Program-made: the position numbers and the translations under genes
Notes under the pieces: generated by a model
Told to the model about the DNA's origin: nothing
The model's input: the letters and a program-made list of their open reading frames with translations, nothing else
The model's database searches: none
Source of the DNA: Acidithiobacillus sp.
GTDB lineage: Bacteria; Pseudomonadota; Gammaproteobacteria; Acidithiobacillales; Acidithiobacillaceae
DNA length: 5,052 nucleotides
Assembly (NCBI GenBank): GCA_027445725.1
Contig: DAIAVG010000120.1
Location: 1 to 5,052, forward strand
Direction of reading: 5' to 3'
Shown: one piece after another, positions 1 through 5,052 of the stretch
Layout: every line of letters starts with the position of its first letter
How positions within the stretch are numbered: position 1 is the first letter of the stretch

Positions 1-521
1 TGACGGGCCGCATCTTTGGTGGCCTGACGCTGGGCATCATCGAAATAAGCGGGCACCGTGATCACCGCACCCTCCGGTTCGCCACCCAGGGTTTCCACCG
101 CCCGCTCTTTGAGCACCCGCAATATTTCGGCAGACACCTCTACGGGGGATTTTTCACCCACCACCGTACGCAGGCGCACCATACCCTCTCCAGGAACAAG
201 GTCGTAAGGTAGGTGCCCGGCGAGGGTCTGCACATCGCCGTGGCCGCGCCCCATCAGGCGTTTCACTGAGGCAATGGTATTGTGCGGGTCCTGCCCGGCG
301 GCAGCGGCTGCGGGATAGCCGACATGAATATCGCCGCCACCGAGGTAGCGCACCACCGAAGGCAGCAGGTACTTACCCTCATGATCGCGCATGACGGTGG
401 GCACTGCCGACAATACGGAGGCCACCAGCGAATGGGTGGTTCCCAGGTCGATGCCGATAGCCAGCCGCCGCTGATGGGGATCAGCGGCCGTGCCCGGTTC
501 TGCAATTTGCATTAACGCCAT
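1..521 (-). CDS. hscA: Fe-S assembly Hsp70 chaperone HscA (N-terminal part)
   Basis: HscA is the specialised Hsp70 ATPase that, with HscB, binds the IscU scaffold and promotes release of its Fe-S cluster to acceptor proteins in the cytoplasm. The gene runs off the window at position 1; 173 complete codons are visible out of roughly 620 usual for the family. The start at 521 gives [10 protein letters not shown], then [15 protein letters not shown], closely matching the N-terminus I recall for E. coli HscA, so the 20-odd residues before the nucleotide-binding fold are typical. Visible Hsp70 motifs are the phosphate-1 loop [10 protein letters not shown] (22-31), SVKRLMGR with the ATPase lysine at 87, and [19 protein letters not shown] (154-172). 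An AGGG at 531-534 lies 9 bases upstream as a modest ribosome binding site. The gap to hscB is 33 bases. The substrate-binding domain lies outside the window. Identity is very secure. Confidence 0.96.
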   Translation of the reverse strand, partial: MALMQIAEPGTAADPHQRRLAIGIDLGTTHSLVASVLSAVPTVMRDHEGKYLLPSVVRYLGGGDIHVGYPAAAAAGQDPHNTIASVKRLMGRGHGDVQTLAGHLPYDLVPGEGMVRLRTVVGEKSPVEVSAEILRVLKERAVETLGGEPEGAVITVPAYFDDAQRQATKDAAR

Positions 522-554
522 GATATATCGCCCTGATTGTAGAGGTTCTGCCGC

Positions 555-1172
555 TCAGGCATTCTGCAAGGACTCTTCGCTGCGGTCTATCTCGCCGAAA
601 AGCTTATCGAGAAACTGTAACTCGCGCAGCGCAGCACCTGCCGCTTCCGGTTCAGCACAGGGTAAAATACCCAATAATCCCCTGAGACGTTGCACCACCC
701 CGGTCACTGCCGTATCCACTTCCTGACGCAAAGCCTCCATGCCCGATAAGTCGCGTGCCGCCACCAGGTCTTCCAAGCGCTCACGATAGATCATCTGGGT
801 CATCAGCAGTTCCGGGTCAGCGACCTTCACCTGCTCACCCAGCGCGTCCACGCCCTGCCGCTGCAGGAGATAATCAGCACGCCGCAGGGGGTCCCGCAAT
901 ATGGCTAAGGCCTCATTGAGGCGGGTGCTCCACTCCAGGGAATAGCGTCTTGCCGCCGGTTCTGCGTTGGCGAAGCGGTCTGGATGCAGGCCTTTTTGCA
1001 GCGCCAACACTTGCGTGCGCAGTGCCTGTACGTCCAGGTCATAAGTTTCGGGCAGGCCCGCCACCGCAAACAGGGACAGGTCCGCACGGAAGGGCTGCAC
1101 CGCCCCGCAAGAAGCACAAAGCGCGGGCGGAGCGCCCAACTCCGCCCCGCACCGGAAACAGGAATCCACCAT
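555..1172 (-). CDS. hscB: Fe-S assembly J-domain co-chaperone HscB with N-terminal four-cysteine module
   Basis: HscB is the J-protein partner of HscA: it binds IscU, delivers it to HscA and stimulates ATP hydrolysis. The 205-residue product has three parts. Residues 5-22 carry CFRC and CASC, a C-x2-C-x10-C-x2-C arrangement that looks like a small zinc ribbon. Residues about 31-100 are the J domain with the HPD signature at 63-65. Residues about 100-200 are the HscB C-terminal helical domain, with the conserved DPLRRADYLL stretch and LQFLDKL near the end. E. coli HscB has 171 residues and begins directly at the J domain, so about 30 residues here are extra. The ATG overlaps the iscA stop by one base (TGATG), which indicates translational coupling; a GGTGAG in the end of iscA could serve as ribosome binding site. 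The start is well supported because the cysteine module needs it. Zinc binding is inferred from spacing only. Confidence 0.95.
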   Translation of the reverse strand: MVDSCFRCGAELGAPPALCASCGAVQPFRADLSLFAVAGLPETYDLDVQALRTQVLALQKGLHPDRFANAEPAARRYSLEWSTRLNEALAILRDPLRRADYLLQRQGVDALGEQVKVADPELLMTQMIYRERLEDLVAARDLSGMEALRQEVDTAVTGVVQRLRGLLGILPCAEPEAAGAALRELQFLDKLFGEIDRSEESLQNA

Positions 1173-1495
1173 CAGGTCGTAAAGCTCTCACCGCAGCCGC
1201 AGGCATCTTTCACGTTGGGATTATTAAAACGGAATCCCTCGTTCAGGCCTTCGCGGGTGAAGTCCAGTTCGGTGCCATCCAGATAAATGAGACTTTTGGG
1301 GTCCACGAAAAGACTCACGTCATCATGGGGAAACACCAGATCTTCCGGGTTGGGGACATCCACAAACTCCATAACGTAAGACAAGCCGGAACAGCCGCTG
1401 GTTTTTACACCGATGCGGATACCCAGACCCTTGCCACGTTTGGCAATACTCTTGCGCACCTGCTGCGCCGCACTTTCCGATAAGGTCAAAGCCAT
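1172..1495 (-). CDS. iscA: A-type Fe-S carrier/assembly protein IscA
   Basis: IscA is an A-type carrier that binds iron or an Fe-S cluster and passes clusters to target proteins; in E. coli it overlaps in role with SufA and ErpA. The product is 107 residues, the same length as E. coli IscA. The three invariant ligands are visible: Cys35 in [10 protein letters not shown], and Cys99 and Cys101 in the C-terminal CGCGESF motif. It is a single HesB-like domain with no signal peptide or membrane segment. It starts 9 bases after the iscU stop. The ribosome binding site AGGA (1503-1506) overlaps the iscU TAG stop and sits 7 bases from the ATG, which favours coupled translation. Its own stop TGA shares a base with the hscB start. 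Position between iscU and hscB separates it from the paralogs erpA and sufA, which lie in other contexts. Confidence 0.97.
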   Translation of the reverse strand: MALTLSESAAQQVRKSIAKRGKGLGIRIGVKTSGCSGLSYVMEFVDVPNPEDLVFPHDDVSLFVDPKSLIYLDGTELDFTREGLNEGFRFNNPNVKDACGCGESFTT

Positions 1496-1504
1496 GACGG
1501 TATC

Positions 1505-1936
1505 CTAGTGTGCCGCCTGGGCACTGGCCATTTCCGGTTGCACCGCCACCGGCGCGCCACCCTGCTTTTTGCGGTAATCCTCCACCGCCGCCTTGATGGC
1601 GTCTTCGGCCAGCACGGAGCAGTGAATCTTGACCGGAGGCAGTTCCAGCTCTTCGGCGATCTGGCTGTTCTTGATGGTCATCGCTTCATCGAGGGTTTTG
1701 CCCTTGACCCACTCCGTCACCAGCGAGCTGGACGCAATGGCCGAACCGCAGCCATAGGTTTTAAACTTGGCATCTTCGATAATGCCCTGCCCGTTCACCC
1801 TGATCTGCAAACGCATCACATCGCCACAGGCCGGTGCACCCACCATACCGGTGCCGACGCCGCTGTCATCCTTGTCCATCGCCCCCACGTTGCGGGGATG
1901 TTCATAATGATCAATCACTTTTTCACTGTATGCCAT
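1505..1936 (-). CDS. iscU: Fe-S cluster scaffold protein IscU
   Basis: IscU is the scaffold on which IscS-derived sulfur and iron are assembled into a [2Fe-2S] cluster. The 143-residue protein begins MAYSEKVIDHYEHPRNVG, the typical family start. The three cluster ligands Cys37 (in GAPACGDVM, with the labile-cluster Asp39), Cys63 (in YGCGSAIASSS) and Cys106 (in IHCSVLAEDA, next to His105) are all present. The chaperone recognition motif LPPVK is at 99-103, which fits the presence of hscB and hscA downstream. Asp39, His105 and the LPPVK motif mark an IscU-type protein and argue against SufU. The C-terminus, from about residue 126, is an Ala/Gln/Pro-rich tail of about 15 residues beyond the 128-residue E. 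coli protein. A strong ribosome binding site, AGGAGA around 1943-1948, precedes the ATG. The gap to iscS is 24 bases. Confidence 0.98.
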   Translation of the reverse strand: MAYSEKVIDHYEHPRNVGAMDKDDSGVGTGMVGAPACGDVMRLQIRVNGQGIIEDAKFKTYGCGSAIASSSLVTEWVKGKTLDEAMTIKNSQIAEELELPPVKIHCSVLAEDAIKAAVEDYRKKQGGAPVAVQPEMASAQAAH

Positions 1937-1960
1937 GACTATTCTCCTCTTGAAAGGGCC

Positions 1961-3226
1961 TTAATGCGCGGCCCACTGAATGCTGTTGAGATCAATACCT
2001 TCCTGATGCATCTCCCAGAGCGGAGACAATTCCCGTAATTTGTCCACCTTCGCGGCGATGAGCTCGATGGTGGCGTCGATTTCCTCTTCCGTCGTGTAGC
2101 GACCGATGCCGAAGCGGATGGAACTGTGCGCCAGCTCATCAGACTTACCCAAAGCACGGAGCACATAAGAGGGCTCCAGACTGGCCGAGGTACAGGCCGA
2201 TCCGCTGGATACGGCAATTTCCTTCAGCGCCATAATCAGTGACTCGCCTTCCACAAAGGCAAAACTGATATTGAGGTTGTGCGGCACCCGGTGTTCCATA
2301 TTGCCATTGATATAGGTTTCTTCCACTCGTTCCTGAATACCCTTGAGCAGACGGTCGCGCAACTGGCGAATACGCCTGGCATCGCTCTCCATCGACTGCA
2401 CCGCCAGTTCGGCTGCCGCACCCATCCCGACAATCTGGTGTGTAGGCAACGTCCCGGAACGCATACCACGCTCGTGGCCGCCACCGTGCACCTGTGCCTC
2501 GACCCGCACCCTGGGCTTACGCCGCACGTAGAGGGCACCGATGCCCTTGGGTCCGTAAATCTTGTGCCCGGACAGGCTCATCATGTCCGCCTGGACGGCT
2601 TCCACATCCACCGGAATCTTGCCCAGGGCCTGTACCGCATCCACATGGAACAATACCTTGTGGGCGCGTAGTATCTTGCCAATGGCTTCTATAGGCTGGA
2701 CGACGCCGATTTCGTTGTTCACGTACAGCACGGAAGCAATAATGGTGTCCGGACGAACCGCCGCCTCAAAAGCCTGAAGGTCAACCAGACCATCCTCCTG
2801 TACTTCCAGATAGGTGACTTCAAAACCTTCGCGCTCCAACTGGCGACAAGTGTCCAGAGTCGCCTTGTGCTCGGTGCGCAGGGTGATGAGATGCTTGCCC
2901 TTGCCGGAGTAGAAATGCGCCGCACCCTTGAGGGCCAGATTGGTCGCTTCCGTCGCGCCTGAAGTCCAGACGATCTCGCGAGGATCGGCATGGATGGCAT
3001 CGGCCACCTGCTGGCGCGCCTTCTCCACCGCTTTTTCCGCCGTCCAGCCATAGGGATGGGAACGGCTGGCCGCATTACCAAAATCATGAGTCAGAAAAGG
3101 CAGCATCTGTTCCAGGACCAACGGGTCCACAGGGGTCGTCGCCTGATAGTCCAGATAAATAGGACGATCCGGATTGATCAGCAAAGGCTGTCTGCTATCC
3201 AGTTCAATGATTTTGGGTTGATTCAT
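1961..3226 (-). CDS. iscS: Cysteine desulfurase IscS
   Basis: IscS is a PLP-dependent homodimeric enzyme that converts L-cysteine to alanine and a persulfide on its own active-site cysteine, supplying sulfur to IscU and also to tRNA thiolation and other pathways. The 421-residue product is a fold-type I aminotransferase. Visible residues are His120 in the RTEHKA motif, the PLP lysine Lys222 in [12 protein letters not shown], the dimer-contributed RSGT motif at 257-260, and the catalytic Cys345 on the flexible loop [14 protein letters not shown], which identifies a group I NifS/IscS enzyme and not SufS. The C-terminus, [11 protein letters not shown], resembles the IscU-docking end of E. coli IscS. 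About 16 residues precede the usual start region ([14 protein letters not shown]), longer than in E. coli (404 residues). A GAGGT at 3234-3238, 7 bases before the ATG at 3226, supports this longer start. It lies 18 bases after iscR, too short a gap for a large regulatory leader. Confidence 0.98.
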   Translation of the reverse strand: MNQPKIIELDSRQPLLINPDRPIYLDYQATTPVDPLVLEQMLPFLTHDFGNAASRSHPYGWTAEKAVEKARQQVADAIHADPREIVWTSGATEATNLALKGAAHFYSGKGKHLITLRTEHKATLDTCRQLEREGFEVTYLEVQEDGLVDLQAFEAAVRPDTIIASVLYVNNEIGVVQPIEAIGKILRAHKVLFHVDAVQALGKIPVDVEAVQADMMSLSGHKIYGPKGIGALYVRRKPRVRVEAQVHGGGHERGMRSGTLPTHQIVGMGAAAELAVQSMESDARRIRQLRDRLLKGIQERVEETYINGNMEHRVPHNLNISFAFVEGESLIMALKEIAVSSGSACTSASLEPSYVLRALGKSDELAHSSIRFGIGRYTTEEEIDATIELIAAKVDKLRELSPLWEMHQEGIDLNSIQWAAH

Positions 3227-3244
3227 TTCCTGTACCTCACGGTC

Positions 3245-3733
3245 TTAAGCGGTTTTATGCGTCGGGCACAGCGGTGTCCTGTCCGTCATCCGGATCGGTG
3301 CTGCCTGCATCGACTCCTTGTGCAACTGCTTCTGTACCAGTTGCCCGAGGGTAATCCCCCCGAGAAACTCGGCGATACGATTTCCCAATTCTTCCCACAG
3401 GTCGTGAGTAAGGCACTGCTGCCCATCCCCCTTACAACACAGATGCGGGTCACCACCACACTGGGTCGTACTGATGGACTCATTGACGGCCTCCACAATC
3501 CGCGTCAACGGAATCTCCGAGTCCGGCATGGCCAGTCGGTAACCGCCGCCCGGCCCGCGTACACTTTCCACCAGACCAAAACGGCGCAGCCGCCCAAAGA
3601 GCTGCTCCAGGTAAGCCACAGAAATCTGCTGACGCTGCGAGATATCGGCCACGGTCACCACACCGCCACGCTGATTGAGTGCCAGATCCAGCATGGCGGT
3701 CACCGCGTAGCGTCCTTTTGTCGTCAGTTTCAT
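3245..3733 (-). CDS. iscR: Rrf2-family Fe-S transcriptional regulator IscR
   Basis: IscR is a winged-helix Rrf2 regulator; with a [2Fe-2S] cluster it represses the isc operon at type-1 sites, and without it acts at type-2 sites. The start chosen is the ATG at 3733, giving 162 residues beginning MKLTTKGRYAVTAMLDLAL, the family consensus N-terminus. An in-frame GTG at 3751 would add six unusual residues and is disfavoured, because AGAGGG (3742-3747) lies 8 bases before the ATG. The DNA-binding domain spans about 1-80, with the recognition region ISVAYLEQLFGRLRRFGLV (31-55 region, Glu43 conserved) and the wing GPGGGYRLA. Cluster ligands are Cys92, Cys99 and/or Cys100, Cys107 and probably His110 in CLTHDLW. 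The ligand loop is three residues longer than the 92/98/104/107 pattern of E. coli and has an extra cysteine. The gene follows its own candidate promoter and leads iscSUA. Confidence 0.96.
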   Translation of the reverse strand: MKLTTKGRYAVTAMLDLALNQRGGVVTVADISQRQQISVAYLEQLFGRLRRFGLVESVRGPGGGYRLAMPDSEIPLTRIVEAVNESISTTQCGGDPHLCCKGDGQQCLTHDLWEELGNRIAEFLGGITLGQLVQKQLHKESMQAAPIRMTDRTPLCPTHKTA

Positions 3734-3741
3734 ATCTGGTG

Positions 3742-3747
3742 CCCTCT
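3742..3747 (-). promoter_or_regulatory. Ribosome binding site of iscR that fixes the start
   Basis: The minus strand reads AGAGGG here, 8 bases upstream of the ATG at 3733. It would lie inside, not before, an extended coding region that began at the GTG at 3751, so it supports the shorter 162-residue IscR whose N-terminus matches the family. Confidence 0.75.
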
Positions 3748-3754
3748 GCACGAC

Positions 3755-3782
3755 ATCCTACTATCCGTACCAAATTAGTCAA
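3755..3782 (-). promoter_or_regulatory. Candidate sigma-70 promoter of the isc operon
   Basis: On the minus strand a -35 element TTGACT (3777-3782) is followed after 16 bases by a -10-like TAGGAT (3755-3760). The -35 is one base from the consensus, the -10 is weaker. The -35 overlaps the TGA stop of cysE (3779-3781). Transcription starting about 7 bases after the -10 would begin near 3748, right at the iscR ribosome binding site, giving a leader of only about 15 bases. It is the best promoter-like match in the short gap ahead of iscR and matches the expected position. It is predicted from sequence only. Confidence 0.6.
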
Positions 3783-3786
3783 GTAT
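3762..3786 (-). promoter_or_regulatory. Candidate IscR type-1 operator overlapping the -35 box
   Basis: The minus strand from 3786 reads ATACTTGACTAATTT followed by GGTACGGATA. The left half fits the IscR type-1 consensus as I remember it (ATASYYGACTRWWWY) at every position. The right half is degenerate, and fits the consensus AGTCRRSTAT better if one extra A is allowed after GGT. It covers the -35 of the candidate promoter, the same geometry as autorepression at the E. coli iscR promoter. The left half is also coding: it forms the last two codons and stop of cysE. Autoregulation by cluster-loaded IscR is therefore a good inference, not proven. Confidence 0.6.
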
Positions 3787-4528
3787 TACCCGCACGAGTT
3801 CCCTCGCCTTCCGGTGCATCATCATCCAGCACACAGACGATCTCCTCCACAGGCATCATGGTCTCCAGGGGCTGCAAGCGCTGCACCCCATCCCGCAGTT
3901 GCGCAATCTCCGCATCCTGGCGATGCATGTGCTCCAGCATGCATTCCACGGCCCGCGCCACCGGATCGGGCATCTGTCCGGTCAGGCCATAGGCCTCAAA
4001 GTTATCCGTATGTTCCCCCTTGCTGACCACTCGCCCAGGGATGCCCACCACGGTGGCACCCGTCGGCACCGACTTGACCACCACCGCATTGGAGCCGATC
4101 CGCGCATCATCCCCGATAACGACCGGTCCCAGCACCTTGGCACCAGCGCCGACGATGACACCACGCCCCAGAGTCGGATGGCGTTTACCCGGCTTCCAAG
4201 AGGTTCCACCCAGGGTCACGCCGTGATAGAGGGTACAATCGTCGCCGATCTCCGCCGTCTCACCGATCACCACCCCCATTCCATGATCAATGAAGAAGCC
4301 CTTACCGATCTGCGCCCCCGGATGAATCTCGATACCGGTCCAGAAACGCGAAAAGGCCGCCAGACTGCGCGCCAACAGGCGCCAGCGGTGACGCCACAGG
4401 GCATGAGCGATCCGATGCAGGAACAGGGCGTGAACGCCGGGATAGGTGAGCAACACTTCCAGACGGGTACGCGCCGCGGGATCACGCGCAAAAACTGCGT
4501 CGAGGTCACTCCGCCAGCGTCCACCCAT
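3779..4528 (-). CDS. cysE: Serine O-acetyltransferase (short EpsC/NifP-like type)
   Basis: CysE transfers acetyl from acetyl-CoA to L-serine, giving O-acetylserine, the committed precursor of cysteine. With the ATG at 4528 the protein has 249 residues. A GTG two codons upstream (4534) is possible but would sit one base from the ribosome binding site. A helical N-terminal segment (1-65) leads into a left-handed beta-helix (about 66-170) built of hexapeptide repeats such as [16 protein letters not shown] and [14 protein letters not shown]. Likely catalytic and substrate residues are His82 (IDHG), Glu67 in the IEIHPG motif at the place of E. coli Asp143, and His117 (KRHP). The [12 protein letters not shown] loop is typical of the family. 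A tail of about 75 residues follows, partly helical, with a possible coiled coil and an acidic end. The gene sits between trmJ and iscR, linking cysteine supply to the cysteine-consuming IscS. Its stop overlaps the isc promoter. Confidence 0.94.
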   Translation of the reverse strand: MGGRWRSDLDAVFARDPAARTRLEVLLTYPGVHALFLHRIAHALWRHRWRLLARSLAAFSRFWTGIEIHPGAQIGKGFFIDHGMGVVIGETAEIGDDCTLYHGVTLGGTSWKPGKRHPTLGRGVIVGAGAKVLGPVVIGDDARIGSNAVVVKSVPTGATVVGIPGRVVSKGEHTDNFEAYGLTGQMPDPVARAVECMLEHMHRQDAEIAQLRDGVQRLQPLETMMPVEEIVCVLDDDAPEGEGTRAGNT

Positions 4529-4535
4529 AGCCACA

Positions 4536-4542
4536 CCCCCCT
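4536..4542 (-). promoter_or_regulatory. Ribosome binding site of cysE that decides the start
   Basis: The minus strand reads AGGGGGG, 7 bases before the ATG at 4528 but only 1 base before the alternative GTG at 4534. The normal spacing supports the ATG and a 249-residue protein. Confidence 0.65.
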
Positions 4543-4573
4543 GTATTTGCCCTGGCCACTACCAAGCCCCGCA

Positions 4574-5052
4574 TTAAAGACTATCCTGATCCTTTCTGTC
4601 CACTTTAGACGCCCAGCGCTCGATTTCGGTAAGTATGCCGCGCAGGATGTTCACCTCGTTCTGGCTCGGCCTGGCGCGGTCGAAAAGACGACGCAAGCGA
4701 CGCATCATGCGGGTAGCGCGAATCTCCTGCAGAAAACCACTGCGGCGCAGCACATGCTGCAAGTGACCGTAAAAAGCTTCCATATCCTGGACGGGGGCGG
4801 GCTGCTCCGGCGCCGCCTCTGTGGGTACGTCCTGGGCTGGCAGGGCCATCAGGGCGGCCATGTGGAGCTCATAGGCGAGTACCTGCACCGCCTGCCCCAG
4901 ATTCAGGGAATGGTATTCATCCGCCGTAGGGATATGCACCAGCACCTGGCAACGATCCATCTCCGCATTGGTCAGCCCCGTCCGCTCCCGGCCGAAGAGC
5001 AGGGCACAATCTCCCGTGTCCAGATCCGCGAGGATCTCCCCCGCCGCCTCCC
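4574..5052 (-). CDS. trmJ: tRNA (cytidine/uridine-2'-O-)-methyltransferase TrmJ (C-terminal part)
   Basis: TrmJ is a SPOUT-class (trefoil-knot) SAM-dependent enzyme that methylates the 2'-O of the nucleotide at position 32 in tRNA anticodon loops. The 5' end lies beyond position 5052; the frame stays open to the edge, so the internal ATG at 4960 is not the start. The visible 158 residues include SPOUT motif 2, LLFGRERTGLTNAEM (fragment residues 17-31), and motif 3, IPTADEYHSLNLGQAVQVLAYE, which build the SAM-binding knot. A linker rich in Pro/Ala/Glu follows, then the C-terminal helical domain with FYGHL, RRLRRLFDRARP and NEVNILRGILTEIE, all typical of TrmJ and not of other SpoU proteins. It lies 45 bases upstream of cysE. 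The same neighbourhood, with trmJ next to isc genes, is known in E. coli and Pseudomonas, which strengthens the call. No terminator is visible in the 45 bases that follow. Confidence 0.94.
   Translation of the reverse strand, partial: EAAGEILADLDTGDCALLFGRERTGLTNAEMDRCQVLVHIPTADEYHSLNLGQAVQVLAYELHMAALMALPAQDVPTEAAPEQPAPVQDMEAFYGHLQHVLRRSGFLQEIRATRMMRRLRRLFDRARPSQNEVNILRGILTEIERWASKVDRKDQDSL

Noticed and set aside
950..1483. A 177-codon plus-strand open frame opposite iscA and the start of hscB
   Set aside because: It is antisense to two well-supported genes and resembles no known family.
1508..2038. A 176-codon plus-strand open frame opposite iscU
   Set aside because: It is antisense to iscU, whose ligands and motifs are all intact. 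The translation is rich in His and Arg, as is typical of a shadow frame.
3734..3751. GTG start of iscR at 3751, adding six residues
   Set aside because: The ribosome binding site AGAGGG lies inside that extension, and the family N-terminus begins at the ATG at 3733.
2990..3778. A 262-codon open frame on the plus strand, opposite iscR and the start of iscS
   Set aside because: It lies wholly antisense to two clearly conserved genes, and its translation shows no recognisable domain. In DNA of this GC content, long antisense frames are expected by chance.
4529..4573. Terminator or promoter between trmJ and cysE
   Set aside because: I saw no hairpin followed by a T run and no convincing -35/-10 pair in these 45 bases.
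4574..4960. ATG at 4960 as the start of a separate small gene
   Set aside because: The frame stays open to the window edge and the residues upstream of this ATG contain the conserved LLFGRERTGL motif of TrmJ, so it is an internal methionine.
1..5052. A novel defence, mobile or otherwise undescribed system
   Set aside because: Every gene belongs to a recognised housekeeping family in a conserved order. There are no repeats, transposase, integrase or unknown genes to support such a claim.

Overview
The window holds the Fe-S cluster assembly (isc) operon of a proteobacterium. Every gene is on the minus strand, so transcription runs from high to low coordinates. In transcription order the genes are trmJ (3' part only), cysE, iscR, iscS, iscU, iscA, hscB and hscA (5' part only). 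Coding density is nearly total. The longest gene-free stretches are about 45 bases, and no mobile element, CRISPR array, RNA gene or clear terminator is visible.

Gene order and protein sequences fit a gamma-/acidithiobacillia-type proteobacterium. The trmJ-cysE-iscR-iscSUA-hscBA order is the one known from Pseudomonas-like genomes, and the N-terminus of HscA closely resembles the enterobacterial protein. The moderately high GC content would suit an Acidithiobacillus, but that genus call is inference from memory and not demonstrated.

Layout: the upstream pair, TrmJ (tRNA position-32 ribose methyltransferase) and CysE (serine acetyltransferase, first step of cysteine synthesis), occupies 3779-5052. 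A 45-base gap then precedes iscR. A candidate sigma-70 promoter overlaps a candidate IscR type-1 operator there, and both reach into the stop codon of cysE. Downstream, IscR (Fe-S repressor), IscS (cysteine desulfurase, sulfur donor), IscU (scaffold), IscA (A-type carrier), HscB (J-protein co-chaperone) and HscA (Hsp70) are packed with gaps of -1 to 33 bases, as expected for one transcript. The ferredoxin gene fdx and iscX would be expected beyond position 1.

Logic of the cluster: CysE supplies the O-acetylserine for cysteine. IscS takes sulfur from cysteine and builds a cluster on IscU. HscB and HscA bind the LPPVK motif of IscU and drive cluster transfer to acceptors, with IscA as a carrier. 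Cluster-loaded IscR closes the loop by repressing its own promoter.

This is a known system, not a new one. The points that deserve attention are an N-terminal four-cysteine zinc-ribbon-like module on HscB (a feature of eukaryotic HSC20, absent from the E. coli protein), an IscR with an enlarged cysteine loop, and the promoter/operator embedded in the end of cysE.
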